DNA of 64,000 nt from an uncultured beta proteobacterium (GCA_903905735.1 CAIVHU010000170.1:46785-110784); one strand, 5' to 3'; numbered from the stretch's first letter, positions 32,912 through 43,614 are shown. Notes: generated by a model not told the origin, from the sequence alone. Made by a program: numbers and translations.

Positions 32912-35900
32912 TTGAGCGAGGCGGGGGCAGTGCATAATCATTTTGCCGGGAGACATGAGACCCATCCGATCGTTTTCACTTTGAAAAATTCCTTCTCGTT
33001 TTTGCTGAAAGAGCGCTCCGCCCGGCTGGCTGGTAGCCTGTTTTTGATCGGGGCCTTGATGTCATTGCTGCTCGGCATGTTGCTGAACCAGCGGTTGCAA
33101 CAGCGTGCCCAGGAACAGTACCAGGCAGTCGCTGAGCGTGTCAGCCAGGATATCAGCCGACGTCTGCGCCAGCCGCTTTACCTGCTCAACGGTGCCAGAA
33201 GCTATTTTCTCAGCAGCCAGGACGTGACACGCAGTGAATTCTCCGAGTTCGTCTTTTCGCGCGACCTGGGCACCGAATTCCCCGGCGTGCGGGGTCTGGG
33301 CTACATCGAGCGTGTGGAGCGCTCGGATCTCGATACCTGGCTGAATCGCGAACAGGCCAATGATGCACCGGATTTTCAGGTGCACAGCCTGGGCGACGAT
33401 AGCCATGCCAGTCAGTACATCATCAAGTACATTGAGCCTGCCATTGACAACCCCGGCGCACTGGGGGTGGATGTTGGCTCGGAGGCGCGTCGCCGCGCAG
33501 CGATTGAGGAGGCCATCGATAGCGGCCAGGCCACCATGACGGTGCCCATTACCCTGGTGCAGGACGCCAACCGCACGCCAGGCATGCTGATTTACCTGCC
33601 GGTCTACAAAAAAGCCGCCAGGCTGAATTCGGCGATGGAACGCCGCAGCGCCCTGAGTGGGGTGCTTTACCTGCCGGTGGTGCTCAATGAGCTGATGACG
33701 GGTATTGACGCCGTCGCCGCCAACTCGCTGAACCTCGGTCTGTATGAAAAAAACCCGTCGAGCGGCGCGCAGACGCTGTTATTTCATAACAGCATCGCCG
33801 CCGGACGGCATTTCCAATCCACCGAGACCATCACCCTGTCTGGTCGCCAGCTCGTTCTGGAGCTGCGCGGCAGCGCCAGTTTTGATGCATCACAAGCCAA
33901 TCCACTGCCTTGGCTGGCGGGCCTGGGGGGCTTGGTGACCAGCACCCTGCTGGCCATGCTGATGTGGCAGCAAAGCCATGCGCGTCAGCGCGCCGAGAAG
34001 CTGGCCCAGAGCATGACGCAGGATCTGAATCGTCTGGCGCTGGTGGCACGCAACACCTCCAACTCGGTGGTCATCACCGACAGCCAGCGCCGCATCACCT
34101 GGGTCAACCCCGGGTTTGAGCGCCTCACCGGCTACAGCATGGCCGAGGTCATGGGCCAATCCCCCAGCTTCCTGCAAACCGATGCCACCGACCGCCAGAC
34201 CATCAAGCAGATGCATGAGGCGTTCAACAGCGGGCAAAGCTTTCAGGGCGAGGTGCTCAACCGCCACAAAAACGGCATCGACTACTGGCTCAACATGGAC
34301 ATCCAGCCCATGCGCGAAGCGGGTGGCGCCATCAGCGGCTTCGTCGCGGTGCAGACTGATGTCACCGAGCGCAAGCGCACGCAAAGTCAACTGGAGGCAT
34401 TGCTACGCGACAACGGCGCGCTGATGAGCACTTTGGACCTGTTTGGCATCGTCTCCACTGCCGACCGCGCAGGCCATATCACCAGCGCCAACGAGGCGCT
34501 GTGCAACATCAGCGGCTTCTCACGCGAGGAACTGATTGGCCAGAACCACCGCATGTTCAACTCCGGCCATCACCCGAAAGCTTTCTGGCAAGAGATGTGG
34601 CAAACGGTGTTATCCGGGTTGCCGTGGCGCGCCGAGGTGTGCAACCGCAGCAAATCCGGTGCGCTGTACTGGGTCGATACCTTCATTGCACCCTTCATTG
34701 GCGACAACGGTCAGGTCGAAAAATTTGTCTCGATCCGCATCGACATCACCGCGCGCAAACAGGCTGAGGAGAAGCTGCGCTGGAACCAGTCGCTGCTGCA
34801 GATGATGTCCAACTCCTCACCACTGGCCTTTCTGGTGGTGGACGCCCGGGACGACCGCATCCTCTATTTCAACCGGCGCTTTTGCGATATCTGGGGCATC
34901 GGTTCGCTGGCCGAGGGCATGCGCCTGGGCCAGCTCGGCAGCCGGGACATCTACCCGGCGTGCACGCAGGCACTGGCCGACGTGACCGCGTTTGAAGCCA
35001 GCAACGCCGGGCTGCGCGACCCCGGCAACCCACTCACCCTGGAGGACGAGATCGCCTTCACCGGGGCCCGCACCATCCGGCGCTACACCACGCCGATTCA
35101 CGACGACTTTGGCCAATACTTTGGCCGCTTCTACCTGTTTGAAGACATCACTGAGCGCCGCCAGATTGAGGCGTTGGCCCAGCGCAATGCCGAAGTGCTC
35201 AGCAGCGCCATCGACACGCTGGGCGACGCGTTTGCACTGTTTGATGACCAGGACCGCCTGGTGATGTGCAACCAGCGTTTCCGTGACATATGCCCGGGGT
35301 GCGCCGATGCCATGGTCCCTGGCAACACCTTTGAGACCATCTTGCGCGCCGGAGTTGTGACAGGCCAATACGCCGCCCATATTCCGACCGGACAGAAAGA
35401 GCAGTGGGTGGCCGAGCGCGTGGCACAGCACCAGCAACCACAGTCTGTCATTCGTCAAAAGCTCGCTGATGGCCGCATCCTGCGGGTGATGGAGCGGCGC
35501 ATGCCCAACGGTTACACGGTGGGTTTTCGGGTCGACATCACCGAACTGGTGCGCGCCACCGAGGCGGCAGAGCAGGCCTCGCAGTCCAAGAGCCAGTTCC
35601 TGGCGAACATGAGCCACGAGATCCGCACCCCCATGAACGCGGTGCTGGGCATGCTGACTCTGCTACGAAAAACGCAGCTCACCGCGCAGCAGTCCGACTA
35701 CGCCACAAAGAGCGAGAACGCGGCGCGCTCGCTGTTGGTACTGCTCAATGACATTCTGGACCTCTCCAAGGTCGAATCCGGCAAGATGGTGCTGGACCCG
35801 CACCCGTTTGGCGTGGCCCAATTGGTCGCTGATCTGGAGGTGATCGTTAGCGCCTATATCGGTAAGCGTCCGGTTCAATTGCTGACCGATGTACCGCCCG

Positions 35901-36733
35901 CCCTGCCGCAGCAGCTCCTGGGTGATGCGTTGCGCCTCAAGCAGGTGTTGATCAATCTGTGTGGCAACGCGGTCAAGTTCACACCTCAAGGGCAGGTCAC
36001 GCTGTCTATCCATGAAATCGATCGAACCGACGGCAAGGTGATGCTGAAATTTGCCGTCCAGGACCAGGGCATTGGTATTGCTCTGGAAAACCAGGCGCGC
36101 ATCTTTAGTGGTTTCACCCAGGCCGAGGCCTCCACCACGCGCCGTTACGGTGGCACCGGCCTGGGGCTGGCGATCAGCCAGAAATTGATCGCGATGATGG
36201 GCGGGCGACTCGAACTTTTCAGCGAGCTGGGCCGTGGCAGCCGCTTTTACTTCACGCTGCCGCTGGGCTTGCCGCCCCAGTCCACGACCACTGATCCGGC
36301 CACAGCGCCGCTGTCACCCCCGGCTGATGTCTTGGCACCCAGCAACGCCAGACTCCAGGGCTGGCGCATTCTGGTCGTGGAAGACAATTTTGTGAACCAG
36401 CAAATTGCCGACGAACTGCTACAAGCTGAAGGTGCTCTGGTGACACTGGCCAACCACGGACAGGAGGCCTTGACAGCCATCGCCAACGCCAGCATCCCGT
36501 TTGAAGTGGTGCTGATGGACATGCAGATGCCGGTGATGGATGGCCTGCAGGCCACCCGAGCCATCCGCCTCACCCACGATGCCAAGTCCCTGCCCATCGT
36601 GGCGACCACCGCCAACGCCATGGAAGCGGACCGAGAGGCTTGCCTGCAAGCCGGCATGAACGACCACATTGGCAAACCGTTCCAGATGGATCATCTGGTG
36701 CAATTGCTGCACCATGTGACGAACAAGGCTTAA
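32912..36733 (+). CDS. CHASE-domain, multi-PAS hybrid sensor histidine kinase
   Basis: A ~1270-aa membrane hybrid kinase. TM1 (~40-60) and TM2 (~330-352) enclose a periplasmic CHASE domain ([11 protein letters not shown] and ALGVDVGSE). Four PAS segments follow: ~375-490, ~500-620, ~630-745 and ~750-870. The HisKA His lies in [10 protein letters not shown] at ~904, the ATPase domain has NLCGNAVKF and [10 protein letters not shown], and a receiver domain has its Asp in [11 protein letters not shown] at ~1203. No HPt domain is present, so a separate phosphotransfer protein is needed. The reading frame has no ATG near its start; TTG at 32912 or GTG at 32930 are candidates. Ligand unknown. Confidence 0.88.
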   Translation: MSEAGAVHNHFAGRHETHPIVFTLKNSFSFLLKERSARLAGSLFLIGALMSLLLGMLLNQRLQQRAQEQYQAVAERVSQDISRRLRQPLYLLNGARSYFLSSQDVTRSEFSEFVFSRDLGTEFPGVRGLGYIERVERSDLDTWLNREQANDAPDFQVHSLGDDSHASQYIIKYIEPAIDNPGALGVDVGSEARRRAAIEEAIDSGQATMTVPITLVQDANRTPGMLIYLPVYKKAARLNSAMERRSALSGVLYLPVVLNELMTGIDAVAANSLNLGLYEKNPSSGAQTLLFHNSIAAGRHFQSTETITLSGRQLVLELRGSASFDASQANPLPWLAGLGGLVTSTLLAMLMWQQSHARQRAEKLAQSMTQDLNRLALVARNTSNSVVITDSQRRITWVNPGFERLTGYSMAEVMGQSPSFLQTDATDRQTIKQMHEAFNSGQSFQGEVLNRHKNGIDYWLNMDIQPMREAGGAISGFVAVQTDVTERKRTQSQLEALLRDNGALMSTLDLFGIVSTADRAGHITSANEALCNISGFSREELIGQNHRMFNSGHHPKAFWQEMWQTVLSGLPWRAEVCNRSKSGALYWVDTFIAPFIGDNGQVEKFVSIRIDITARKQAEEKLRWNQSLLQMMSNSSPLAFLVVDARDDRILYFNRRFCDIWGIGSLAEGMRLGQLGSRDIYPACTQALADVTAFEASNAGLRDPGNPLTLEDEIAFTGARTIRRYTTPIHDDFGQYFGRFYLFEDITERRQIEALAQRNAEVLSSAIDTLGDAFALFDDQDRLVMCNQRFRDICPGCADAMVPGNTFETILRAGVVTGQYAAHIPTGQKEQWVAERVAQHQQPQSVIRQKLADGRILRVMERRMPNGYTVGFRVDITELVRATEAAEQASQSKSQFLANMSHEIRTPMNAVLGMLTLLRKTQLTAQQSDYATKSENAARSLLVLLNDILDLSKVESGKMVLDPHPFGVAQLVADLEVIVSAYIGKRPVQLLTDVPPALPQQLLGDALRLKQVLINLCGNAVKFTPQGQVTLSIHEIDRTDGKVMLKFAVQDQGIGIALENQARIFSGFTQAEASTTRRYGGTGLGLAISQKLIAMMGGRLELFSELGRGSRFYFTLPLGLPPQSTTTDPATAPLSPPADVLAPSNARLQGWRILVVEDNFVNQQIADELLQAEGALVTLANHGQEALTAIANASIPFEVVLMDMQMPVMDGLQATRAIRLTHDAKSLPIVATTANAMEADREACLQAGMNDHIGKPFQMDHLVQLLHHVTNKA

Positions 36734-36743
36734 TTAGCTATAA

Positions 36744-36800
36744 TAAATATAGCTGTTAGCGCTTATCAGTGAAGGGCTAGAGGCCAAAAAATCATATAAA
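36744..36800 (+). repeat. Interspersed ~55-bp repeat, copy 5
   Basis: Reads AATATAGCTGTTAGCGCTTA then GGGCTAGAGGCCAAAAAATC. It sits just after the hybrid kinase stop, in the 222-bp gap to tyrS (convergent). The rest of that gap has no gene. Confidence 0.85.
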
Positions 36801-36955
36801 GCATTTTGCGACTAACTCTCATGGTGCAGGACGCACCACCCCGAATCATGAAATATTGCGCTATGCTTCCACCATGCCGTGTCTTTACATAGCAGGTTGC
36901 GGCGTATTTTGTTATGTGCTGTATTTCACGTTAACGGCGCACGCGACCGCCGAGG

Positions 36956-38200
36956 TCAAGCCAGCGTCACGCGGGCAAACTTGCGCTTGCCCACCTGTAG
37001 CACATAGGTGCCCGCGCCCAGTTTCAGGCCCTTGTCGCTCACCACGCTGGTGTCCACGCGCACACCGCCGCCGTCGATCAGGCGATTGCCCTCGCCACTC
37101 GACGCCGCCAGCCCGGCCGATTTCAGCAGGGCGCCAATGCCCACAGCCGCGCCACCCTCGCCCAGCGGCAGGCTGATCTCGGTGATCTCATCGGGAATGC
37201 CACCCTTGCTGCGGTTGATGAAATCCTGCTCGGCGGTGTCCGCTGCGGCGGCGTTGTGAAAACGCGCGGTGATCTCCTTAGCCAGCGCCACCTTGGCGTC
37301 CTTGGGGTTGCGCCCGGCGGCCACTTCCGCTTTGAGAATGGCGATGTCGGTCTCTGATTTGAAGCTTAACAGCGTGTACCAGCGCCACATCAGCACGTCG
37401 GAAATGCTCAAGCACTTGGCAAACATGGTGTTGGCGTCTTCACTGATGCCGATGTAGTTGTTTTTGCTCTTGGACATCTTTTCGACGCCATCCAGGCCTT
37501 CGAGCAGCGGCATGGTCAAAATGCATTGCGGCTCCTGCCCGTATTCGGCCTGCAGATGGCGGCCCACCAGCAGATTGAATTTCTGGTCGGTGCCGCCGAG
37601 TTCCAGGTCGCTTTTCAATGCCACCGAGTCGTAACCCTGCATCAGCGGGTACAAAAACTCGTGCACGGAAATCGGTGTCCCGGCGTGAAAACGGTCGTGA
37701 AAGTCATTGCGCTCCATCATGCGCGCCACGGTGTAACGCGCCGCCAGTTGGATCATGCCGCGCGAACCCAACATGTCACCCCACTCGCTGTTGTAACGGA
37801 TCTCGGTCTTGGCCGGGTCCAGCACCATCGAGGCCTGGCGGTAGTAGGTTTGGGCGTTGAGCTCAATCTGCTCGCGGCTCAGCGGCGGGCGCGTGGTATT
37901 TCGCCCGGACGGGTCGCCAATCAGCGTGGTGAAGTCTCCAATCAAAAATATCACGGTGTGACCCAGGTCCTGCAACTGGCGCAGCTTGTTCAGCACCACG
38001 GTGTGGCCGATGTGGATGTCAGGGGCGGTCGGGTCCAGACCCAGCTTGATGCGCAGCGGTGTGCCGGTGGTTTCGGAGCGAACGAGTTTCTTGACCCAGT
38101 CGTCTTGCGGAATCAGTTCTTCACAGCCACGCAGCGTCACGGCCAGGGCTTCCCGGACGCGATCAGAGGCAGAAATTTCAGGTGTTTTGGTGTCGGTCAT
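36956..38200 (-). CDS. tyrS: Tyrosyl-tRNA synthetase
   Basis: A 414-aa class I synthetase. The HIGH motif is at residues 63-66 (DIHIGH) and KMSKS near 241-245. A C-terminal S4-like RNA-binding domain (~345-410) carries LIDGGGVRVD. The class resembles the longer-type bacterial TyrRS (TyrZ-like) by the LGLDPTAPDIHIGH opening. It charges tRNA-Tyr and is divergent from the M23 peptidase with ~140 bp between, a common betaproteobacterial arrangement. Confidence 0.95.
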   Translation of the reverse strand: MTDTKTPEISASDRVREALAVTLRGCEELIPQDDWVKKLVRSETTGTPLRIKLGLDPTAPDIHIGHTVVLNKLRQLQDLGHTVIFLIGDFTTLIGDPSGRNTTRPPLSREQIELNAQTYYRQASMVLDPAKTEIRYNSEWGDMLGSRGMIQLAARYTVARMMERNDFHDRFHAGTPISVHEFLYPLMQGYDSVALKSDLELGGTDQKFNLLVGRHLQAEYGQEPQCILTMPLLEGLDGVEKMSKSKNNYIGISEDANTMFAKCLSISDVLMWRWYTLLSFKSETDIAILKAEVAAGRNPKDAKVALAKEITARFHNAAAADTAEQDFINRSKGGIPDEITEISLPLGEGGAAVGIGALLKSAGLAASSGEGNRLIDGGGVRVDTSVVSDKGLKLGAGTYVLQVGKRKFARVTLA

Positions 38201-38340
38201 AAGGGTTTTCCCGGATCCATCCTGCGGGCACAGGTTTATACTCGATCGCTGTTTTAAAACATGATTTTAAGTGGGTGTTTTTCGGGGTTTGAGCAGCTTG
38301 TGTTGCACGCAATCCACGTACGCCAACAAAGGATGCTCCC

Positions 38341-39711
38341 GTGATCAACTCAGCCCTGAATCGTGGCCAAGCCTTGCTGGAGACTTCTGTCGCCACGCTG
38401 GCCAAATACCCCAAACACCTCACCGCAATCGTCACCGCCACGCTGTTGGCGGGTGGCGGCGGTGCTTGGGCGCTGGCCTCTCTGGGGCCGGATGTGTCGC
38501 AGCTGCCGGTGCAAATGGTGCTCGAAGCGGTGCAGCCGCAGGTGTCGCAAGCTCAGACAGAAGCAGGCGCGCCCGTCCTGAACCTTTACCGATCGGACAT
38601 CACCCGCAGCACCGATACGGCCGACACCCTACTCAAGCGACTCGGAGTGGATGACCTGCAAGCGGCACAATTTTTACGTACCAATGCGTTGGCACGGCAG
38701 ACACTGTTCGGGCGCTCTGGTCGCAATGTCACGGCTGAAACCGACGATAGCCACCAACTCAGCAAGCTCAGCGCTCGCTGGAGCCCTGACGACAGCCCGG
38801 AATTCAAACGCCTGGTCATCGAGCGCGATGCCAAGGGCTTCACAGCGCGCCTGGAGTCGGCACCATTGGTGGTGGGCCAACGCCTGGCCAGTGGCGTCAT
38901 CCAGTCATCCCTGTTTGCCGCCACCGACGATGCCGGCTTGCCCGACAACGTCGCGACTCAAATCGCCGAAATGTTTTCCGGCGATATTGACTTCCGGCGC
39001 GCGCTGCGCAAGGACGACCGCTTCAACGTGGTCTATGAAGTGCTGGAGGGCGACGGCGAGCGCCTGCGCACCGGCCGCGTGCTGAGCGCCGAGTTTGTCA
39101 ACGCTGGCAAGGTCTTCCAGGCCATGTGGTTCCAGCCGCCAGGCAACGATACTGCCGGACAACCCAACCGGGGTGGTTACTACTCGCTGGACGGGCAAAG
39201 CCTGCGCCGCGCTTTCCTGAGCGCGCCGGTGGCGTTTTCACGCGTCAGCAGCGGCTTTGCCATGCGTTTTCATCCCATCCTGAATCAGTGGCGCAAACAT
39301 CTGGGCACCGATTTTGCTGCACCAACCGGCACCCCGGCGCGCACCGTGGGCGATGGTGTGGTGGAGTTTGCCGGTGTGCAGAACGGGTACGGCAACGTGA
39401 TCTTCGTCCAGCACAACAACCACACCGAGACGGTTTACGCGCACCTGAGCAAGATTTTGGTCAATCGCGGCCAACACGTCGCCCAGGGCCAGACCATTGG
39501 CTTGGTGGGCGCCACAGGCTGGGCGACCGGGCCACATCTGCATTTTGAAGTGCGTGTTAATGGCGTGCAAGAAGACCCCATGAAGATGGCCAGAAGCAGC
39601 GAGACCGTTCCCCTGCCCGCTGCCGCCATGCCCTTGTTCAAACAGGCAGCCAGCAGTTTCAAAACTGAGTTGCAGGCCGCAGCCAGCTTCCAGCCCACCC
39701 GGTTTGAGTGA
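38341..39711 (+). CDS. M23 family (LytM) metallopeptidase, MepM-like
   Basis: A 456-aa murein endopeptidase starting at GTG. An N-terminal membrane anchor (~28-50, TAIVTATLLAGGGGAWALASL) is followed by a regulatory/LysM-like region. The catalytic LytM domain (~305-420) carries Zn ligands in HLGTDF (GTDFAAPTGTP), and the HLHFE motif in GPHLHFEVR. It probably cleaves peptide cross-links to make room for cell-wall growth. anmK follows with 50 nt between, suggesting joint transcription. Confidence 0.92.
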   Translation: MINSALNRGQALLETSVATLAKYPKHLTAIVTATLLAGGGGAWALASLGPDVSQLPVQMVLEAVQPQVSQAQTEAGAPVLNLYRSDITRSTDTADTLLKRLGVDDLQAAQFLRTNALARQTLFGRSGRNVTAETDDSHQLSKLSARWSPDDSPEFKRLVIERDAKGFTARLESAPLVVGQRLASGVIQSSLFAATDDAGLPDNVATQIAEMFSGDIDFRRALRKDDRFNVVYEVLEGDGERLRTGRVLSAEFVNAGKVFQAMWFQPPGNDTAGQPNRGGYYSLDGQSLRRAFLSAPVAFSRVSSGFAMRFHPILNQWRKHLGTDFAAPTGTPARTVGDGVVEFAGVQNGYGNVIFVQHNNHTETVYAHLSKILVNRGQHVAQGQTIGLVGATGWATGPHLHFEVRVNGVQEDPMKMARSSETVPLPAAAMPLFKQAASSFKTELQAAASFQPTRFE

Positions 39712-39761
39712 AGGCGGGACACCCCCGCAGCTTCAAGCGCTCTCGATCAGGAGACCGTGGC

Positions 39762-40898
39762 ATGCCTGAGTGCTACATTGGCCTGATGTCGGGCACGTCG
39801 CTGGACGGTGTGGATGGCGTGCTGGTTGATTTCTCCGAACCCATATTGCGCATACTGGCCAAGGCCTCACTGACGTTTGACAACCGTTTCCGGTCTGAAC
39901 TGCTGGCACTCAACAGCCCGTCACACAACGAACTGCACCGCGCTGCCAGGGCAGGCAACCAGATCGCGGCGGATTACGCCCTGGTGGTAGCCGACCTCAT
40001 CGGCCAGGCCTCCAGCCTGGGCTTGGTCGCTGCGGACATCCGTGCCATCGGGGCACATGGCCAGACCGTGCGCCACCAGCCCCAGCGGGTGTCTGAGCTC
40101 GCCAGTGGCACTGGCTACACCCTGCAACTCAACAACCCGGCGCTCTTGGCCGAGTTGACAGGCATCGGCGTGGTGGCCGACTTTCGCAGCCGCGACGTAG
40201 CGGCGGGTGGCCAGGGCGCGCCGCTGGTACCAGCGTTTCACCGGTATGTGTTTGGCCAGGCCAACGCCACCGTGTCGGTACTGAACGTGGGCGGCATCGC
40301 CAACCTGAGCGTGTTACCTGGCGATGCCAGCCAGTCGGTGCTGGGCTTTGACTGCGGCCCCGGCAACGCATTGATGGATGCCTGGTGCCTGCAACACACC
40401 GGCCAACCGTTTGATGCCGGTGGCACCTGGGCAGCCAGTGGGCAATGCCTGCCAGACCTGCTGGCCCAGCTGATGCGTGAGCCCTATTTCAGCCAGCCAC
40501 CCCCCAAAAGCACGGGCCGGGACCTTTTCAGCCTGACCTGGCTGCACGACAAACTGCGGGACTTTGCCAGCGCACGCCCGCAGGATATTCAAAATACATT
40601 GACAGAATTGACCGCTAGCGCTTGTGTGGAAAGCGTGGATAGCTACGCAAAGCATAGCAAATCACTGGTGGTATGCGGTGGCGGCGCGTTCAATCTTTAC
40701 CTGATGCAACGTCTGCAGGCGGGCTTGCCGGGCGTGCAAGTCAGCGCATCGGACCAACACGGCTTGCCGCCACTGGAGGTGGAAGCTGCCGCCTTTGCCT
40801 GGCTGGCGCGCCAGACCCTGGGCCAGTTGCCCGGCAACCTGCCCAGCGTCACCGGCGCGGCGGGCCCGCGGATATTGGGGGCCATTTATCCGGCATAG
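39762..40898 (+). CDS. anmK: Anhydro-N-acetylmuramic acid kinase
   Basis: A 378-aa kinase that opens and phosphorylates anhydroMurNAc to MurNAc-6-P in cell-wall recycling. Landmarks are GLMSGTSLDGVDG at the start, AHGQTVRHQP, NVGGIANLS and FDCGPGNALMD. The ATG at 39762 has AGGAG 8 nt upstream, and homologues begin here; an open frame extends 18 codons further up. A stretch near residue 285 (TASACVESVDSYAK) may derive from a degenerate repeat copy. Confidence 0.94.
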   Translation: MPECYIGLMSGTSLDGVDGVLVDFSEPILRILAKASLTFDNRFRSELLALNSPSHNELHRAARAGNQIAADYALVVADLIGQASSLGLVAADIRAIGAHGQTVRHQPQRVSELASGTGYTLQLNNPALLAELTGIGVVADFRSRDVAAGGQGAPLVPAFHRYVFGQANATVSVLNVGGIANLSVLPGDASQSVLGFDCGPGNALMDAWCLQHTGQPFDAGGTWAASGQCLPDLLAQLMREPYFSQPPPKSTGRDLFSLTWLHDKLRDFASARPQDIQNTLTELTASACVESVDSYAKHSKSLVVCGGGAFNLYLMQRLQAGLPGVQVSASDQHGLPPLEVEAAAFAWLARQTLGQLPGNLPSVTGAAGPRILGAIYPA

Positions 40899-40913
40899 GC
40901 CGGAACCAGACGT

Positions 40914-40937
40914 AAAAAAACCGCCCCTGGAGGCGGC
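40914..40937 (-). terminator. Rho-independent terminator of erpA
   Basis: On the minus strand GCCGCC and GGGCGG flank a short loop, followed by seven T (plus-strand A-run 40914-40920). It lies 23 nt after the erpA stop. Confidence 0.8.
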
Positions 40938-40959
40938 TTCTTCAAGGCGAACACAGCCA

Positions 40960-41325
40960 TCAGGCCGAGAAACTCGACCCACAGCCACAGGTGCTGGTGG
41001 CATTGGGGTTACGGATGACAAACTGGGCCCCTTGCAGGTCTTCCTTGTAGTCAATCTCGGCGCCCACCAGATACTGGTAGCTCATCGCGTCGATCAACAG
41101 CGACACACCATTTTTGGTCATGGTGGTGTCGTCTTCGTTGGTGATTTCGTCAAACGTGAAGCCGTACTGGAAGCCTGAGCAGCCTCCGCCCTGCACAAAA
41201 ACGCGCAATTTCAGATCCGGATTGCCTTCTTCGGCGATCAGGTCTGCCACCTTGGCGGCAGCGCTGTCGGTGAACAAAATCGGGGCGGGCATTTCGGTTT
41301 GAATGGCTTCGGCAACGGCGCTCAT
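40960..41325 (-). CDS. erpA: Iron-sulfur cluster insertion protein ErpA
   Basis: A 121-aa A-type Fe-S carrier. The three cluster cysteines are in [10 protein letters not shown] and the C-terminal TCGCGSSF. The ATG at 41325 has GGAGA just upstream; a TTG four codons earlier is the alternative. ErpA delivers Fe-S clusters to enzymes such as IspG/IspH. Convergent with anmK. Confidence 0.95.
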   Translation of the reverse strand: MSAVAEAIQTEMPAPILFTDSAAAKVADLIAEEGNPDLKLRVFVQGGGCSGFQYGFTFDEITNEDDTTMTKNGVSLLIDAMSYQYLVGAEIDYKEDLQGAQFVIRNPNATSTCGCGSSFSA

Positions 41326-41382
41326 ACGAGTCTCCAATAAATTGAGTGGCGCAATACTACAACAGTTTGATCTAAAGCAAGC

Positions 41383-41793
41383 TCACTGGTTGTTTGCCGC
41401 TAGTTTGAGTGTGGGTTTTTCTTCTGACACCGCCTGCTGCCCGTCAACGAGCGGGGACAACCGGCCCTCTACCATCGCCCCCTGGTGCATTTCCAGCATC
41501 TTGTAAGTGACATCGCCAGTGATACGCGCCTTGGGCTGCAACTCCAGCATGACACGGGCATGCACCGGACCATGCACCTGCCCGTTCACGATGACGTGAT
41601 CGGCATGGATTTCCCCTGTGACCAGGGCAGACTCGGAAATCACTAAAATACTCGATTGTTCGGGCACGCCGGTGATGTTGCCTTTGACTTCACCATCCAC
41701 ACGCAGCCCCTCGGAAAAGCTGAAATGGCCGTCAATTTGACAGCCTTGAGCAATCAGGCTCTTGATGGGGGGTTGTTTCTTTTTGTTGAACAT
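41383..41793 (-). CDS. Bactofilin (polymer-forming cytoskeletal protein)
   Basis: A 136-aa protein with the right-handed beta-helix repeat pattern of bactofilins (~20-110: IDGHFSFSEGLRVDGEVKGN, VIVNGQVHGPV, ITGDVTYKMLEMHQGAMVEG). Bactofilins self-assemble into filaments near the membrane and organise cell-wall enzymes. It follows the DUF6776 gene by 3 nt, so the two are probably co-translated, an arrangement common in betaproteobacteria. Confidence 0.92.
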   Translation of the reverse strand: MFNKKKQPPIKSLIAQGCQIDGHFSFSEGLRVDGEVKGNITGVPEQSSILVISESALVTGEIHADHVIVNGQVHGPVHARVMLELQPKARITGDVTYKMLEMHQGAMVEGRLSPLVDGQQAVSEEKPTLKLAANNQ

Positions 41794-41796
41794 GAG

Positions 41797-42540
41797 TCAC
41801 CTTTCTTGAATTTTGGTCGATTGCACGGCACGCACAGTTTGCCCATCGAGGACTTTGACCGTCACAGTCTTTATCAGCGCCTGATCCGGTGGCTGATAGC
41901 GCCCTTCCACTCGGCCGTATTGCTTGATCCTGATGCCCAGCGCCCCGCTTGACGGGCTGCCAGACCACGGCTTGCCATGGAACAAACCGGAAAAAACAAG
42001 CTCCAGCCGACCTTCAAATTCGACAGGGTTTTTCACGCCCTGAATCACCAACACCTGCCATTTGATCTCGCCAGAAGGCTGCCCCTCTGCCTGCAAGCCG
42101 CGAATGGCCAGCGTGCCCGTATTGGGGCCGGTGGCCGGAATCAGTTGCTCAAAAAATCCCAGATCGTCCTTAAGACGCTGGTTTTCAAGGGTTAGCTGAC
42201 GCAAGTCTTCGTTCAACTTCTCCTGCGCTGTCTTGCTGGCCGTCAAAACAGTGTCTGCAGTGTTGGCCACCGATTGTGCCTTGTCACGCTGTACCGTCAA
42301 AGTCTCCAGTTGCGTTTTCAGAGCATCGTTTTCAAGATGCATTTGTTGCAACTGTTCTTTGCTGCCATGGTCCAAACCGGCGATGTCCTTGCCAAACTCA
42401 AACGCCCACAGCGCGATGGCGGCGCAAAACCCCGCCATGATCGCCAGCACCGCCCAGCGGATTGGCCACGGCAAAGCGCTGCGCACCGACATGCGCGGGG
42501 CACTCACCGTCAGCCGACGCATCAGCAGTTTTAATCGCAT
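41797..42540 (-). CDS. DUF6776 family membrane-anchored coiled-coil protein
   Basis: A 247-aa protein with one transmembrane helix (~23-45, AVLAIMAGFCAAIALWAF) near the N-terminus, a coiled coil (~60-125, LQQMHLENDALKTQLETL) and a beta-rich C-terminal domain (~140-245). This layout is that of DUF6776. Start uncertain: ATG at 42540 (MRLKLLMRRL) is chosen, and an in-frame ATG lies at 42567. Its partner is the bactofilin 3 nt downstream; a scaffold role for the filament is an inference. Confidence 0.75.
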   Translation of the reverse strand: MRLKLLMRRLTVSAPRMSVRSALPWPIRWAVLAIMAGFCAAIALWAFEFGKDIAGLDHGSKEQLQQMHLENDALKTQLETLTVQRDKAQSVANTADTVLTASKTAQEKLNEDLRQLTLENQRLKDDLGFFEQLIPATGPNTGTLAIRGLQAEGQPSGEIKWQVLVIQGVKNPVEFEGRLELVFSGLFHGKPWSGSPSSGALGIRIKQYGRVEGRYQPPDQALIKTVTVKVLDGQTVRAVQSTKIQER

Positions 42541-42564
42541 CAGGCGGATCCGGACATCAAAATA

Positions 42565-42600
42565 CAAACAGCCGCCAGAACTTGCATCCAGGCGGCTGTT
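42565..42600 (-). terminator. Hairpin terminator of the rplM-rpsI operon
   Basis: CAGCCGCC (42569-42576) pairs with GGCGGCTG (42591-42598). On the minus strand it is followed by a TTTGTATTTT stretch, 18 nt after the rpsI stop. The DUF6776 gene begins just beyond. Confidence 0.7.
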
Positions 42601-42615
42601 TGGGCAAAGCGAAAA

Positions 42616-43008
42616 TTAACGCTTGGAGAACTGCTTGCGACGGCGAGCACCGTGCAAACCGACCTTCTTACGCTCGACTTCACGGGCATCACGGGTCACG
42701 AAACCAGCTTTGCTCAACTCGGGCTTGAGGGTTGCGTCGTAGTCGATCAGGGCGCGGGTAATGCCGTGACGCACAGCACCAGCTTGACCCGACTCACCGC
42801 CGCCGGCCACATTGACCATGATGTCAAAGGTTTGGGCGTGGTTGGTCAGCATCAGGGGCTGCTTGCAGATCATGATCGAGGTTTCGCGGCCAAAGAAGTT
42901 TTGAATGTCTTTACCGTTGATCACGATTTGGCCGGAGCCTTTTTTCAGGAAGACACGGGCGACGCTGGATTTGCGACGGCCGGTACCATTGTTCCATTCA
43001 CCAATCAT
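42616..43008 (-). CDS. rpsI: 30S ribosomal protein S9
   Basis: A 130-aa S9 protein, with [14 protein letters not shown] at the start and the universal C-terminal [17 protein letters not shown] tail that contacts tRNA in the P site. The ATG at 43008 has AAGGAG 7 nt upstream; upstream codons are ignored. It follows rplM by 10 nt. Confidence 0.98.
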   Translation of the reverse strand: MIGEWNNGTGRRKSSVARVFLKKGSGQIVINGKDIQNFFGRETSIMICKQPLMLTNHAQTFDIMVNVAGGGESGQAGAVRHGITRALIDYDATLKPELSKAGFVTRDAREVERKKVGLHGARRRKQFSKR

Positions 43009-43018
43009 CAAAAGCTCC

Positions 43019-43447
43019 TTAAAGAACCAACACTTTGGGTTGCTGGGCAGTGTGCGGGTGCTCTGCACCACCGTACACCTTGAGCTTCTTGATCATGGCG
43101 TAGCCAAGCGGCCCCTTGGGCAGCATGCCCTTGACGGCTTTTTCCAAAGCACGGCCAGGGAATTTGGCTTGCATGTCACGGAAGTTGGTAGAACTGATGC
43201 CACCGGGAAAACCGGAGTGGCTGTAATACATTTTGTCCAGAGACTTGGCACCGGTCACACGCAGTTGAGCTGCGTTGGTGACGATGATGAAGTCGCCGGT
43301 ATCGACGTGAGGCGTGTAAATGGCCTTGTGTTTGCCGCGCAAACGGAGAGCAACTTCGCTGGCTACTCGTCCGAGGACCTTGTCGGTCGCGTCAATCACA
43401 AACCACTCGTGCACGACCTCAGCGGGTTTTGCGCTGAAAGTTGACAT
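43019..43447 (-). CDS. rplM: 50S ribosomal protein L13
   Basis: A 142-aa L13 protein with [20 protein letters not shown], the conserved GDFIIVTNA segment and MLPKGPLG near 108. First gene of the rplM-rpsI operon. In E. coli L13 represses translation of this operon by binding its own leader; the long structured leader here could serve the same purpose. Confidence 0.98.
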   Translation of the reverse strand: MSTFSAKPAEVVHEWFVIDATDKVLGRVASEVALRLRGKHKAIYTPHVDTGDFIIVTNAAQLRVTGAKSLDKMYYSHSGFPGGISSTNFRDMQAKFPGRALEKAVKGMLPKGPLGYAMIKKLKVYGGAEHPHTAQQPKVLVL

Positions 43448-43581
43448 GAGATTTCTCTTTTTAAAAGGGAGGGTTTGGCGGGCTCTTTTCTACGGTCGGC
43501 GTTCCTCTGATGGGAATCTCTTAGGTAGAGGTTCTAGCTTCGCCGCGGAGCCACAAAAGCGCTGCGAAGCCTAACATTATA
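43448..43581 (-). promoter_or_regulatory. rplM-rpsI promoter and structured 5' leader
   Basis: TATAAT occurs on the minus strand at 43581-43576. Between it and the rplM ATG are ~125 nt that can form at least one stable hairpin: GCTTCGC (43537-43543) with GCGAAGC (43564-43570). Short CTCT/AGAG arms lie at about 43504-43530. The -35 region is weak. A leader of this length fits feedback control by L13, as known in E. coli, but that is inference. Confidence 0.5.
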
Positions 43582-43614
43582 CAAATATTGGAGGCGACCG
43601 GGTAACATCGACGC

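Noticed and set aside
40593..40660. Possible repeat copy in anmK (GCTAGCGCTTGTGTGG region)
   Set aside because: Only the first half resembles the consensus; too diverged to claim.
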